The notes beneath the pieces were generated by a model. The model ran no database searches. It was not told where the DNA came from and saw only the letters and a program-made list of their open reading frames with translations. Shown here piece after piece: positions 51,460 through 63,830 of a DNA stretch of 64,000 bases. Positions within the stretch are counted from its first letter, which is position 1, and each line of letters starts with the position of its first letter. The translations under genes were made by a program, and so were the position numbers. The stretch covers positions 186,001-250,000 of the forward strand of contig CATKHK010000006.1 of the NCBI GenBank assembly GCA_949751835.1, read 5' to 3'. Source of the DNA: Blepharisma japonicum. Its lineage: Eukaryota > Ciliophora > Heterotrichea > Heterotrichida > Blepharismidae.

Positions 51460-52452
51460 TTAATCTTCAATCTCTGCCCATTGCGGCAGAGGCACTCTGA
51501 AATCTAAATTTTGTGTGAGCTTATACCTGAACGCATGCAATCAAATTTCAAGCTGCTTCTGGTTCTTTTTTGATCCCTGAAAATCATCATTTAACTGCTC
51601 AGCCTGAGCTTGTTCAGCATTAGCTTGATTTATAGCCTCTCCTCCATAGCATACATCATTAGCTATAGGATATCCTAAATGCATCAAATGAACCCTTATT
51701 TGATGCGTTCTTCCTGTAAACGGTCTACAATATACAACAGATTGATTTGAAATTGCATCAAATCCTTTTTTCTTGAAATATGTGCGGCTTGCTTTTCCTC
51801 TCTCGTCCACTTGATAAACTCCCTCTTTATGGCTTTTACATGAGATTCCAGCATTTACTTCTGTTTCACTATAAGGGAAATTTCCTTTTACTCTTGCCAC
51901 ATATCATTTTTCTGTTGTATGAGTTTTTAATAAATTAGTTAAATTTTTTGCCATTAGGGCATTTTTTGCCATTATTACAGTTCCTGAAGTCACTCGGTCA
52001 AGTCTGTGTATTAAATTTAGATTTTTGTAGCCAAAATCATCCTCAAGTATCGAAACAAGTGAATTTTTATTGTACATTCCAGTAGGATGGCAAGGGATTG
52101 AAGGTGGTTTATTTACAACTAAGATATTGGGGAGATCAGCACAGATTGTAATTGGAACATCAAGTACAAGAGGCTCTCGACGAATTGTTTTATGAGTAAT
52201 ACAATCTCCATTCTTAACTATGTAATTATGATCAACTGTAAGGCCATTTACTAATATTGAGCCATTCACAATTGCATTGAAGTAATACTGCTCGTCAAAG
52301 GCTTTGAAGTCTTTTGTAAAAATTTCTAATATTGGTTTGTTTTGCCACCTTTCTTTACAGTATGTTGTATAAACGTATTCATATGGCTTAATGTATCGAA
52401 ATCCGATACCTCCTATTTCGACATGCTCGTATCCGGCCATATTCGATTGCAT
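51460..52452 (-). CDS. RluA-family RNA pseudouridine synthase
   Basis: 330 residues with TGA at 51904 and 51541 as Trp. An S4-like N-terminal region (GSILVNGLTVDHNYIVKNGD) precedes the catalytic domain: VVNKPPSIPCHP, HRLDRVTSG with the catalytic Asp, and RPFTGRTHQIRVHLMHLG. The closing LHAFRYKLTQ is typical. Its plan matches eukaryotic Pus8/Pus9/RPUSD enzymes that modify tRNA position 32 or mitochondrial RNA. An acidic Gln/Ala-rich insert (NQANAEQAQAEQ) sits before the last strand. Start at 52452 or 52440 cannot be separated. Stop TAA. Confidence 0.92.
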
Positions 52453-52544
52453 AATAAGTTAGCTATTTCTAATTAATTATAAGAAATTAATTTATCACTC
52501 CAATTATAAAACAAAATATTTAAGCTTGATGATTTTTTCCTCAA

Positions 52545-53618
52545 TTAAGCTACTCTCGACTCTCTTACCCTAGATTTTATTTGTCTTTTCGGAGGATTCA
52601 TTAGCTCATTTATCTTACGATAAAGTTCAGTGTTTTCCTTTCTCACTTCTTCAATGCTTATTGCAAGTATATTTTTTTCCTCAATAAGCTGATTTACCCT
52701 GCTCATACTCATTTTCATATCCTCCACCTCTGTCTCGAGCCTGACATTTTCTCCGTTCAAATAATCAATTCTATCATTCAAAACTTTTACAGTCTCATTC
52801 TGCATTTTTCTTTCAGATTCCAAAGGTTTTTGCACATAATCCCCCACGCCTAAAGTATTTGACAATCTTTCGATTTCTTCTTCTCTATGTGCAGTCAGTA
52901 CTTTATATCTCTGCAGCTCATCTTCCAGGCTATTTTTATTGTTATACAGTTCTTCAAGCTCTTCTTGATATTTCTTAGCTCGATCGTCAGCTTTTCTCAA
53001 TTCTTCAGCCCAGTCTTCATTAACCCTTTGAAATTGGCTTACAATTTCTCCGCTTCCTAATTCTCTTTCAATTTCAAAACCTTGGACTCTTCTCATTACA
53101 TTTCTTTCACTTGGTGGCAAATTGGCATTTTTTATGCCTTTTTCAAAGCTTGACAAATAAGTTTTAGATAAAAGTAAATCCACTTTGTTTTTGAGCTGCT
53201 CTTTGTCGTTTTCAAGATTTGCAATGGTATCTCGTGTGTGCTCTATTAAATACCGCATATCTGAGATTTCACCTTCAAGTTTCCGGACACTTGCCCGCCA
53301 AGCTTCTTCTTTTGCGTTGTATTGTTCTTTGGTTTTCATGAGCTCGATGTGGAGATCGTTTTTGTCTTTGTTTAAACGGACAACTTCTCGCTGAAGAGGG
53401 GATTTAGAGAATTCTGTTTCTCTTGAACGCTTGGAGAGCTGCTCGTTTTCTTGTTTTAGAGATTGGCAATCGTCTTTTATTTTTACCAAATCATTTAGTA
53501 AGGCTTCAACAAGTGCGACTGATTGAGGAGCGAGGGGATGGCAGTAATGAAGGGCATCCAGACGATTTTTTAGAGCTGGCTAGATCTTACTTTGGTATTT
53601 TTTCTCAGCTATGTCCAT
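52545..53618 (-). CDS. CEP135/Bld10-like centriole (basal body) coiled-coil protein
   Basis: 352 residues from exons 53591-53618 and 52545-53575; the 15-nt intron GTAAGATCTAGCCAG ends in CAG. The N-terminus (YQTLKNRLDALHYCHPLAP, VALVEALLNDL) matches the conserved start of CEP135/Bld10 (LRKRLDQLGYRQPL type), which binds microtubules at the cartwheel tip. The rest is coiled coil, including ENVRLETEVEDMKMSMSRV. Human CEP135 is over 1100 residues, so this is a short form or a paralog. A ciliate needs many basal bodies, so expression should be strong during ciliogenesis. Stop TAA. Confidence 0.75.
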
Positions 53619-54048
53619 TTAAATAGTTTTGTGTGTATGAAAAAATTAATAAAACTACTGTAAAAAGCACAGTTGATCTATCCTTAGTCATTATATTAAA
53701 TATTGATATAGCTTCGAATTATTTTAGCTTGGGAAATATTGTACATTGAAGTTAACTAGAATAGCAAGAAGCTTCCCATTATTTCAAAGACATTGTACTG
53801 TCAAGGGCAAACTAAGAGCAATTCCGGGTAATAAAAAACTTGACTTTGACTTAAAAAGCTTATACTTTCTTATAAATTTTCAATAAATTTTAGTCGTCCT
53901 TACATTATTATTGCTTCAAAAATTTTATTATATAGAAAAAATAATTACAAATTGATTTGTTTTGCACTCTTATAAAATAGTTCGAGAAATTTATTCATGT
54001 GAATAAAATAAAACCTTATAATTTTTTGATATCATGATCGAATAATAA
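53619..54048. other. intergenic space between divergent genes
   Basis: 430 bp, AT-rich, no open frame; promoters of the CEP135-like and RNase T2 genes. Confidence 0.55.
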
Positions 54049-54678
54049 ATGGTGGCTTTATTACTTCTCCAACTAGCAGTAGCATCTGCTAGTTTTGCGT
54101 TTCTTTTTGACTCAGACTATGATTACTACCTCTTTGTGGTGGAATGGAAGCCTAGCCAATGCTACTCAAGGAAATGCCCTGTCGACTACCTCAATAGCAA
54201 CTTCAATATCCATGGACTCTGGCCTGAGAGATGGTCAGGAACTTACCCAGAAAGCTGTGGAAGCGATTATCCATTCGAAATCGCTGAAGAGACCTCAGAA
54301 TCCTTAATGGCTTATTGGCTCTCATATAATGGAGACCAAAAAGTGTTTTGGGAACATGAATGGACAAAGCACGGAACTTGCGTTACCCCAGCAATTACCT
54401 GCAATACTTATTTTGAATTGGGGGTTCAGATGTATGAGGACTTGGAAATTCTTGAAACCTTACAAAGCAAAGGAGTCATTCCAAGTAATACAATTGAGGC
54501 AAATAGAACTGCTGTTCAGACTGCATTTAGCAATAAAATTGATCTTTTATGCTTAACGTACAATAAGAAGCAATATCTTTCAACACTTAGGTTTTGCTAT
54601 GATAAAGATTTCAACAAAGTAGACTGCAAAGGATCTAACAGCTGTAAGGCATCATTTTTGTTCCCTCTTGCTGAGTAA
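54049..54678 (+). CDS. secreted ribonuclease T2
   Basis: 209 residues. A signal peptide (MVALLLLQLAVASASFAFLF) is followed by the T2 catalytic motifs CAS I (FNIHGLWPE) and CAS II (WEHEWTKHGTC), with His and Glu/Lys residues in place. The Cys pattern fits the conserved disulfides. RNase T2 degrades RNA in lysosomes, vacuoles or outside the cell and probably serves digestion here. All six Trp are TGG. TAA stop; no intron. Confidence 0.95.
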   Translation: MVALLLLQLAVASASFAFLFDSDYDYYLFVVEWKPSQCYSRKCPVDYLNSNFNIHGLWPERWSGTYPESCGSDYPFEIAEETSESLMAYWLSYNGDQKVFWEHEWTKHGTCVTPAITCNTYFELGVQMYEDLEILETLQSKGVIPSNTIEANRTAVQTAFSNKIDLLCLTYNKKQYLSTLRFCYDKDFNKVDCKGSNSCKASFLFPLAE

Positions 54679-55714
54679 GTCTATTTAATAAAATCATTCT
54701 CTTCTGATAAGATAAAAATAAAGCATACCTTTATAAAGACTTTTAAATGTAAAAATTTTTAAATTATTGTTTCAAATTTTGCTTACTAGCAAATTTAACC
54801 TGCTATTGTGAGTAAACGACTATTTAATGATTTTTTGATTAATTTATAAAATATAATCCTTAATATTTGATAAAAGTAATTTTTTTCATTCATAGGCTCA
54901 TAGCTTATTTTTCTGTACAATATAAATAATTTATAGTAATAAGGATTCTGCTATGATTCATGAAAAATTTTAGAAATCTCACTAATCAATGGCTTTAATA
55001 TCTCTTAATTTTAATATTTTATTTTTTATCTAAAGACTTGCAGTAAGGTGACAGCAAAAATATATTGGATCTTTTAACTATCAAAAATATGATTTAGTTT
55101 GGGTAATAAACTCCTGACTAGAGTTATAAGATGCTCATGTAAAATAACTTTTTAGGCTAATCAATATAATATGATTACAATACGAATATCATATAATCTC
55201 GTTTTCTAGCAAAAATGTGATATTATCGAATCGATCATTGAATAATGACTCGTTTATACAAGATAAGGTTTTATAAGTTAATGGATTATGTTTAATATAA
55301 AGATTATCCATTCACAAGTTATTACCCCCATAAAATATTTTGATGTAAAAATTTGCAAGCTTGCATTAAATTTTTTTTAGCATACCAGCTCAATGTGAAA
55401 TAAAAATATATCCTGCTTACATTTTATTTATTGTAAAAAAATAGTGACTACAGAAGCTTTATTTACTATAAATAGCTCTATTTCAAAACATAAAAGAATA
55501 AATAAAAATAGTAATTATATAATTATAAAAAAAATACTGGCTGATTTCTAAATTTTTAGATCATGATGCAGGATTTACTTCTTATATCTATTATATGTTT
55601 TACGAAAATTTAACATTATTATAATATAAAATCAATCAAATTAGTGTAATAATTAATAATTTAACTAATTTATTACTGTTTTAATTTGCTTTTAAAATTA
55701 AAAACTGTAAAAAT
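54679..55714. other. AT-rich intergenic space
   Basis: 1036 bp, stops in all frames, no RNA gene or repeat recognised. It includes the 3' flank of RNase T2 and the promoter of the lipin gene. Confidence 0.55.
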
Positions 55715-57229
55715 ATGAGTACCTTAGGGAAGTTCTTCACAAATCTATCAAGCGCAATGTCAATGAATAAAGCAACCCTATCTGGCGCTCTAGACGTAAT
55801 AGTCATACAACATCCAGACGATTCCTTTCATGCTACTCCATTTCATGTTAGATTTGGTCGTCTAAAACTGTTGAAAAGCAGTGCAAAAATTGTAAAGGTC
55901 TATATCAATGGAAAACAAACACACATTCGTATGAAGCTTGACGAAGAAGGAGAAGCCTACTTCGTTGAACCTTCAGCAGGAGAAATTGAAGAAGATTTAA
56001 AATGTTCCCCAATTTCTAGCCCAAAGTTAATTAAAGGAGAAAAAACTGGTGACTTAAGCCCTGTAAAGATTGAAGAAAGTCTTGGGCCTGTAAGAAAAAG
56101 TGGGACATTTGAAAGATTAAGACTCACCAAATTATCTATAGGTGGACAAATTTTGCCGATGCGAGGAGATGATTGTGAAGAAGTTGACCCAGGCGAAGAT
56201 CTAGAACCATCTACTGATAATTATGAATCTGATGGAAACCAAGTTGATATCTCACTTTGTGGAGATTTGGTAAAAAGCCCTGATATCGATTTAGAAGAAA
56301 TTTTTATAAAGCATAGAATTCCATTCAGTGAATTTAAAACAAATCCATGAGCAGTCATCAATGATCCAAGACTTATGATAAAAATTGATAATAAACTGTA
56401 TAGTAAAGAAGAAGGAATTCCTCTGGTTCTGGCTTTGCTTATTTATAAACAATCTCTAAATGATGAAGAAGACTACATTGTAGAATCACCCAAAAAGGAA
56501 TTTGAAGTCCAAAGACCAGCTGATTCTGGAGTTTACAAAAAAAGTATTGTGCTAGATTCTGATAGTCTTCGCTTATTGGGATTAAAAGCGGGCAGCAATG
56601 ATGTTACTTATATAGTAGAAAGTAAATTGCAAGGAATGCAATCTATTCAAGGGAAAATATATTTATGGGATTCTAACTCTAAAATCGTTATTTCTGATGT
56701 GGATGGAACAATAACAAAATCTGACGTACTTGGACAATTGTTGCCAATTATTGGAAGAGATTGAAGCCATCCAGGGGTTGTGAATTTATATAATGATATT
56801 ACAGCAAATGGGTATAAAATTCTTTATCTCTCTTCAAGGGCAATTGGACAAGCTGTGAAAACAAAAGAATATTTGGCATCTCTTAGAGAGAATGATCGTG
56901 GGCTACCGGAGGGTCCAGTTATATTATCCCCAGACCGTCTTTTTAAATCTTTCGTAAGAGAAGTCATCAAGAGAGAGCCACAAAATTTTAAGACACCAAC
57001 ACTAACAGAAGTCTTAACTCTATTTCCAGAAGATGTGAACCCATTTTATGCAGGCTTTGGCAACCGTGACACCGATGCTATTTCATACAGAGCAGTTGGT
57101 ATACCTATGGAGAGGATTTTTATAATCAATCCAGTCGGTAAAATCTTTGTATTTGACAATTCATATATAAACTCCTATCCAGAACTAAATGCAGCAGTTT
57201 CAGAGAAGTTCCCTTTAATTGTGTGTTAA
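55715..57229 (+). CDS. lipin-type phosphatidate phosphatase
   Basis: 504 residues in one frame with two TGA as Trp (56348, 56762). The N-lip domain (SGALDVIVIQHPDDSFHATPFHVRFG region) and the C-terminal HAD phosphatase domain (SDVDGTITKSDVLG with the DxDGT nucleophile, then YLSSRAIGQA) are both present. The enzyme converts phosphatidate to diacylglycerol, a step in triacylglycerol and phospholipid synthesis, and moves between cytosol and ER/nuclear membrane. The linker is short compared with animal lipins, giving a protein about half their length. Stop TAA. Confidence 0.95.
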
Positions 57230-57334
57230 TTAAACTAGATTATGATATATACTTTTCTATCATATTCCACATCAGCAATTTCTTAAAATTACCCCTAGTT
57301 AATAACTCTTTTAAAAGTAAATTAGTATCCATAA

Positions 57335-57763
57335 ATGGCAGGCAAAAAAGGTGAGGCCAAGAAGACAGCGAAAGCAATCCGCAAAGGAGACAAACAACAA
57401 AAGCACAAGAGGGTAACAAGCGTGAGGTTCAGAAGACCAGACACCAAAGTTGTATCACGAACCCCTAAATACGCCCGCAAGAGTCTTCCAGGCAAGACAA
57501 GACTGGACAAGTTCTCAACCATCACAATGCCACTCGCCACTGAAAAGGCCTTAAAGACAATTGAGGATCACAATACTTTGGTTTTCTTAGCTCATCCTAT
57601 GGCTAATAAGAAGCAAATTAAGGATGCAGCAGAGAAACTTTATAACATCAAGGTTGCCAAAGTCAACACTTTAATCAGGCCTGACGGGAAGAAAAAAGCT
57701 TTCATTAAAGTGTCACCTGAATACGAAGGACTTGATATCGCAAACAAGATAGGCATTATCTAA
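57335..57763 (+). CDS. RPL23A: 60S ribosomal protein uL23 (L23a)
   Basis: 142 residues. The N-terminal Lys-rich extension ([18 protein letters not shown]) and the conserved body ([36 protein letters not shown]) identify eukaryotic uL23, located at the peptide exit tunnel where SRP and chaperones dock. Codon use is less AT-rich than the neighbours. No Trp. The gene starts 105 bp after the lipin stop on the same strand. Confidence 0.97.
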   Translation: MAGKKGEAKKTAKAIRKGDKQQKHKRVTSVRFRRPDTKVVSRTPKYARKSLPGKTRLDKFSTITMPLATEKALKTIEDHNTLVFLAHPMANKKQIKDAAEKLYNIKVAKVNTLIRPDGKKKAFIKVSPEYEGLDIANKIGII

Positions 57764-58026
57764 TTTATAGAGTTATTTGGGCTTATATAAGTTTTACTGT
57801 TAATTTAAGAATAAATCAGCTGGATCTTGCTTTTGATATGATCAGCTAGTTCTTAACAAGAATGCTTGTACCACAAGAATTCTTTTTGGTGGATTTTAGC
57901 ATGGATATGACGTACATAATAGAGTGTTTTCTGTTAATTAGCTGCTTTAAATGAGCACTTCAACGATCTTTGATTAAATCGCGTAGTCAATGTCTTAATA
58001 TTCCTCACCATATCAACCATTAATAA

Positions 58027-58416
<390 letters not shown>

Positions 58417-58915
58417 ATTTCTCGTCTTTATCTTATTTTAGGCTAATTATAAAATAATGGGCTGATCAGGAGATTTCTTTTGTTGAGCCAGTCCTTTATA
58501 ATATAGGATTTAACTGGATCTTTGATTTGAATTTTTATGCGATATAAATTGTTATGAAATCATTATAAATGAAATACCTGCTAGAAGAATCAAGCTCTAG
58601 TACTTTAAGTTTTGGTATGTGAAAAATAAATCATGATAAAATATATAAGAAGGAGTGTGAAAACTGAAGAATAAAAGAATCTTTAAGTTTTCTTTATAGA
58701 CTATGTGCTTGATATTGAAGACTTAATTATCATGCTTTAAATACAATGAAGATAAACAATATATCAGAAAATTAATATGCAAGTGGCATCGCTTAGAAAG
58801 CATTGATATTTCCTTTTTGGGATCTTATCCGAAAGATCATATACTAAATTTGAAAAAGTTATGATTTTTTTAGTATAAAATCTAAATGATGATAAATAAA
58901 TCTCAAAACTAAAAA
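58417..58915. other. intergenic space
   Basis: 499 bp, AT-rich, no open frame or RNA gene recognised. Confidence 0.55.
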
Positions 58916-59836
58916 ATGGACTTTCCTGCAGATGATTCATTGTGGAAAGAAGAGACTATTTTGAATTTAAATAAGCAAGCCCTAGAAAACTTGCACAATC
59001 CAAACACTGCTTTATCAAATCTCCAACAAGCAGAGAAAATTTTGCTTGAAAGCGAACCACAAAATCTTAAAAACCGTTTGAAGCTTATGGCTATAACATA
59101 TAATAACTTTGCATGCTACTATAAGCGAATGAATCAGCCAAATGTGGCTTTGCTATATTTAAACCAAGCATCAAAGCTAGAATATCAAACTTTATCAAGT
59201 CCTCTTGATCTGGGATCGACACAACTCAATTTATGTGCAATAAACTCACAATTAGGCAGGCATGCAGCTGCTCTTGAAAATGCTAAACAAGCAATAAAGT
59301 TCTTTAGCCAAGTTAATGAAAACGAGCTCAGTAGCAACGAAATTAGTAAAATTGTTGCTGCTTATTTTAATGCTGGATCTGAATTTGAATATACTTATAA
59401 CCTTGAGGAAGCTTTTGAACATATGCAGAAGGGATTTGAACTGGGAAAAAAATATTTGCATTTAAATCATCCTTTAGTGAAAAATATATGCAAAAGTTTA
59501 AATAATCTGAAGGAAAGAAAAGAAAGACTTAAATTATTGGCTGATGAAAGAAAAACTGAAAGAAAAACGCATAAAGTTATATCTCACAGCATTAGCCCTC
59601 CTCCGTTAAATAGAAATACAGGAGAATTATCAAAAAAATCGACATCAAAAAGACATTTTGCATCGTTTGGCCAAACAATGGTTTCGCCAAAATATAACCC
59701 TTTGAAGCTTCCGATTACTATGACAATGAGACATGATAGACTACTTAAGCGAGATATTGACGCTGGGTTAAAGGTATATCTTATGGATAATGATTCAAAG
59801 CATAGGACTCCATACAATATAAGAAGTATCGAATAA
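58916..59836 (+). CDS. TPR-repeat protein of unknown function
   Basis: 306 residues. Residues 20-200 contain about four degenerate tetratricopeptide-like helix pairs (NPNTALSNLQQAEKILLES, TYNNFACYYKRMNQPNVAL, STQLNLCAINSQLGRHAAA, AYFNAGSEFEYTYNLEEAF). The C-terminal 100 residues are basic, Ser/Pro-rich and disordered. TPR domains bind partner proteins; no other domain is seen. A ciliary or trafficking scaffold is possible. TAA stop; no intron. Confidence 0.8.
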   Translation: MDFPADDSLWKEETILNLNKQALENLHNPNTALSNLQQAEKILLESEPQNLKNRLKLMAITYNNFACYYKRMNQPNVALLYLNQASKLEYQTLSSPLDLGSTQLNLCAINSQLGRHAAALENAKQAIKFFSQVNENELSSNEISKIVAAYFNAGSEFEYTYNLEEAFEHMQKGFELGKKYLHLNHPLVKNICKSLNNLKERKERLKLLADERKTERKTHKVISHSISPPPLNRNTGELSKKSTSKRHFASFGQTMVSPKYNPLKLPITMTMRHDRLLKRDIDAGLKVYLMDNDSKHRTPYNIRSIE

Positions 59837-60078
59837 ATATTTTCGTTAAAAATTGATTATATTGAAAAAAATACTTCGATCGAAGCTATTTTATAAATTG
59901 AATAGAGATAAATTATATAAAGCTCTTAGCGTTAACTGCATTTATATTTTTCATCCTAGATTATATGCGGTTTTATAAAGATTTCAATAAAAATGTACAC
60001 TATTTTATAGATTTCTAATCAGTTTAATATTAATTTACATGTTTGCGAACAAATTACTTCGCGATTATTTCATTAGTC

Positions 60079-61209
60079 CTAAATCTTATCAATCAATTTT
60101 GCACTATCAATCTCAACCATAATTGGCACAGGTGAAAAAGGAGATTCATCTCTTGCTGAAAGGCATGGGCTTTTTTCAAATTTTTTAAATGAACTTGATC
60201 TTGAAAATGAAATCTCATCAGAAGTCCCTTGAAACCCTTTAGGTGGATTTTCATCAGCATCAGCCATCATATTCAGGATATCTAAGCGTTTTTCACTTTG
60301 AGTCGCATCAATAATAGGTGGTGGCCGATTTTTCAGTTTTTTTCCATCATGCTGTTCAAGTTTCCTTACAGCAGCTCTGATCCATTTAATGTAATGATAT
60401 TGTGGCCATTTCTTTTGAATTTCTCTGACTTCTTCTCTCATAGTGGCTTTTAGTCTTCTCCATGTTTGCTTTAATAAAGACAGCGCAGGTGGCTTATCTT
60501 TGAATTCTTTTAAAATCTTATCCCAATCTCCCAAATGTTTTTGGATTGCCCTTAGTAGGGTGATTTTATCTTGATTTCCAAGCTCATCATCAATAGGTGG
60601 ATCAAGGGCTACTATTTCTGGTACAATTTGTTTAGCTACTGATCTATAACTGGGGAATTGTGGCATAGGAGATTTTGATAACTCTTGAGCCCTCTTTATA
60701 ATTTCTCTTCTACTGAAATGATTGAGAGAAGAATTTGCTTGAACCTCCTTTAAGAAATCTAGAATATCCAAGGTACTTTGTGATACAGGGGTGTATGTGT
60801 TATAAATTTGAAACCTGGAATTAGCCAATTCCTCTTGCTCTATGTCCTCTCGATTCCAAACCAAATCAAATCGCTTTTTACTTTCCGCAAACTCTGCTTA
60901 TCTCTTACTTTTTTTGTGCTTATGAGGGTCAAGAATGAATTCCTGAAAGAGTTCTTTGCATTCATTTTTGGAAATCTGGCCTCCAGTTTGCTCTGACACC
61001 TGAGAGAGGGCAATTTCGATATCTTCAGTGGTGAATGGGTCCACGCTTTTGATGAGAACTTCCATAAAGGTGCGAAATCGGCTGAGTTTTTGAAGATCTT
61101 CAGCTGTGGCGACTCTTTTGCGTCCCTCTTCGTCTTTTTTGGACCAGCGGCCTCTCTACTTGAAAGTCACCTTCTTAGGGAGTTTGCCTCCTTTGTCACT
61201 TTGGTTCAT
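60079..61209 (-). CDS. basic protein of unknown function with two small introns
   Basis: 366 residues from exons 61171-61209, 60909-61155 and 60079-60893. Both introns are 15 nt; the first, GTGACTTTCAAGTAG, starts GTG where all others start GTA. The N-terminal half (RGRWSKKDEEGRKR, FMEVLIKSVDPFTTEDIEIAL) is followed by a helical region (HLGDWDKILKEFKDKPPA, SLLKQTWRRLKATMREEV) that weakly suggests a SANT/Myb-like or other helical fold. The C-terminus is Ser-rich. A nuclear role is a guess. Without splicing the frame breaks at TAG and TAA. Stop TAG. Confidence 0.7.
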
Positions 61210-61665
61210 GGTTAAATATGGTGAATCTCGACTGTTTCCTTTCTAGGAGTGCTCAGAATAGTAATTGGAATCCTAAAATGCATAAAGGGACTTTAGGATA
61301 ATATTCGAAGATTTGTAAAAAAGGAATGAAGAGGGTGAAAATTAGATTTTTGAAAAACAGAAAAAGAATTATGGACCCTTTCCACGAATTTTGAGCAAGA
61401 AATAAACACTTACTGGCTGCTATAAGCTTAGCCAAATTTTTTGGGCAACATTGGAATTATCAGAATCGCAGTGATTAAGAAAAAAAGAGTCGGCCGAAAA
61501 GGATTGCTAATAATCGAGGAACATATAATTATTACTTAATTTAAACTATGAAGCGATCAGCAGAAAATAATTGCCAAGCTTTTAAAAATGGAAAACTCAG
61601 CTCAAAGGCAGAGTTTAGGCATTTTTCCAAAAATTAAAACTGCGTAGTTTTAGATTAAATTTATC
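61210..61665. other. intergenic space between divergent genes
   Basis: 456 bp. A 60-codon open frame on the minus strand (61253-61435) starts at TTG and is not called. Promoters of the two flanking genes should lie here. Confidence 0.5.
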
Positions 61666-63324
61666 ATGGAAGTAAAAACGGAAGAAATTTCTAAAGATGA
61701 TCCACCAACTCCTATGAGTTTACCATTCAAACCAGCAGAACTTCCAAAAAGACCTACAATTCCTCACTTGCCTCTTGAAAAAGCAAAAAAATACATCCAA
61801 GAATCAGGCGGCTCTGCACCAAAATCTTCTGGAAAGCCTGTTCAATTAGAATCCTCACTCAAAGACTCCTCAGACTGATCAATTGATAAGTCTCCTTGGG
61901 GATTTGACCCAAATTCAATAATGAAAGAGACTTCACCAATACTAAAGAACACAAAATCTGACCAAAACTCCACTGAGCTTATTAACGAAATTGAAGCTTT
62001 CTTGCATGATATCAAAAAACAGACAACTGAAAGCAAGTCTTTATCGTCTGGGTCTTATAGAGACAAGCTTAATCAATTTAGAAAAGATTTAGAAATAAAA
62101 CGGCAAGAAAATAAATATAAAAAACCAGAAAAACCAGGGGAGAGTAGGCTGCTTAAGCATTTGGAGCAAAATATTAAAGAAGATTTTAAGGAACTTCACC
62201 AGGCTGTTTCTCAAATTTCGACCAAAGATATAGTGTCAGTTAGAGGGATAACAAATCCGAACTCAAGCATTGAAATGATTGGGATCATATTTTTGTTGAT
62301 TTTTAATCAGCAAATACCTAGATTTCACCCATGGGAAGCTTTTGTACCTTTTATAGCTCAGCCAGGACTTGTGATTCAGAGGCTGAGGGCTTTACCATTA
62401 GCAATTGATAATAAAGAAATAAGCGATGATACGATGTATCAAGTAAAAAAACTTGTTAAAGAAATAGATAAAAAGGACTTATCCGAATACATTTCTGCTC
62501 AGCTCTTACATCAAATCCTCATTGAAATAAGTAAGCTTTGCAAAGTTTCTGAATCAGATTCCAGCATCCCACTTTCTTCAATTGCATCTAAAGATATTTC
62601 CAAGCCTACCCCTAAAAGCCAATTTAAAGAAAGACCAAAGCCTCTACAAATCAATTCTAAGCCTCGACCTCAATCAAAGCCCGTATCTCCTGCACAACCT
62701 CTCAGCCCCAAAGACATATTGGACTCAGAAAACCCTGACCTGATAAAAAAACTGATCCAAGAAGAACAACAAACTGTAGTAAAATTAAAAGGAGCTCAAA
62801 AAAAAGCTTACTGGGACGAGAAAAGGTTAACGAAATCCGAAATTGTTCTTGAAGAGAAGCTTCAAGAAGAACGAGAATTTCAATATGATAAAGCTATGAA
62901 AGATCATTATGAAAAACTTGACAGAGAAAATGAATTCAAAATACAGAAAGAAACCAAAGAATTCCAAGATGAAGAATTTTTGGATAATAGGATGATCAAA
63001 AGCTTTAAAAAAGAAGAAGAAAAAATGGAAATGCTTGATGATATTCAAAGAGAAGAGGAGAGGATTAATTGAAATTATGTGAAACAGAAGAAAGAAAAAG
63101 AAAAGAAAATAAAAGAGCTCAGAGAAGTAGCAGAAAAAGTGAAAGAGGAAAGAAAAAGTAAAATAGATAGTGCAAAAATTAAGAGAAAGGAAGAAAAAAA
63201 GGCCAGAAAAGAAAAGGAGCTGTTTGAGCTGAAGTATTTGTATATGAAAACAATCCAAGAGAAGGAGCAAATTTCGAAAGAATTAGAATTATATAATAAA
63301 CAAAATAGAACAAGTTTAGCTTAA
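61666..63324 (+). CDS. coiled-coil protein with a dynein-stalk-like segment (tentative)
   Basis: 552 residues with TGA as Trp at 61876 and 63070. The N-terminal 140 residues are disordered and basic. Residues 165-280 form a helical domain (DIVSVRGITNPNSSIEMIG, HPWEAFVPFIAQPGLVIQRL, DTMYQVKKLVKEIDKKDL) whose spacing resembles the microtubule-binding stalk region of dynein heavy chains, though this is only by eye. A Pro/Lys linker follows, then a long, highly charged single helix or coiled coil (about 370-550). An axonemal or cortical microtubule role would fit. Stop TAA. Confidence 0.75.
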
Positions 63325-63830
63325 AACTAATTTTTTATTAAAATTAAATAATAATGTGCTTCTTATTGGAAATATTCTCAATTTTCCATTTTTGTGTGAA
63401 TTTCGCACAAGTCCCTCTAACCTTCATATTTTCAGATAGCTCTACTGTGAAAATGTTCGTGGAAATTTCATGATGATCTGGCATATATACCAAATAAGCT
63501 TAAAATGTTTAGGTATCAAGAATTTTTACAAAATATTGATTTAGTATATCATTTACATTTTCATTCTCAAGTTATTTCTCTAATTTTTAATTAAAACCTA
63601 TTTGACCTAATTCACCCATTAGAAGCTTTCTATACCTATAATTTTCATCAGAACAATTAATAAGTTATCATACTAAAGTTGATTAATTACTTGAATAGAA
63701 AATTCCAGTGAAATGGAGTTGATTCTCGCCGCGCCACTTTCAAGCCTCAATAAGTATAAATGTTAAAAAGGAAATCCTTCACAATCTTTTACTTAATGAA
63801 TCTAATTACTTACCAACACGCTATTAGAAT
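63325..63830. other. intergenic space between convergent genes
   Basis: 506 bp, AT-rich, stops in all frames, no RNA gene seen. Confidence 0.55.

Noticed and set aside
61253-61435. 60-codon minus-strand open frame, hydrophobic.
   Set aside because: It starts at TTG, lies in AT-rich spacer between divergent genes and has the composition of translated spacer.
62827-63270. Minus-strand hydrophobic 147-codon frame.
   Set aside because: Antisense of a Lys/Glu-rich coiled coil always gives Phe/Leu-rich text; no independent support.
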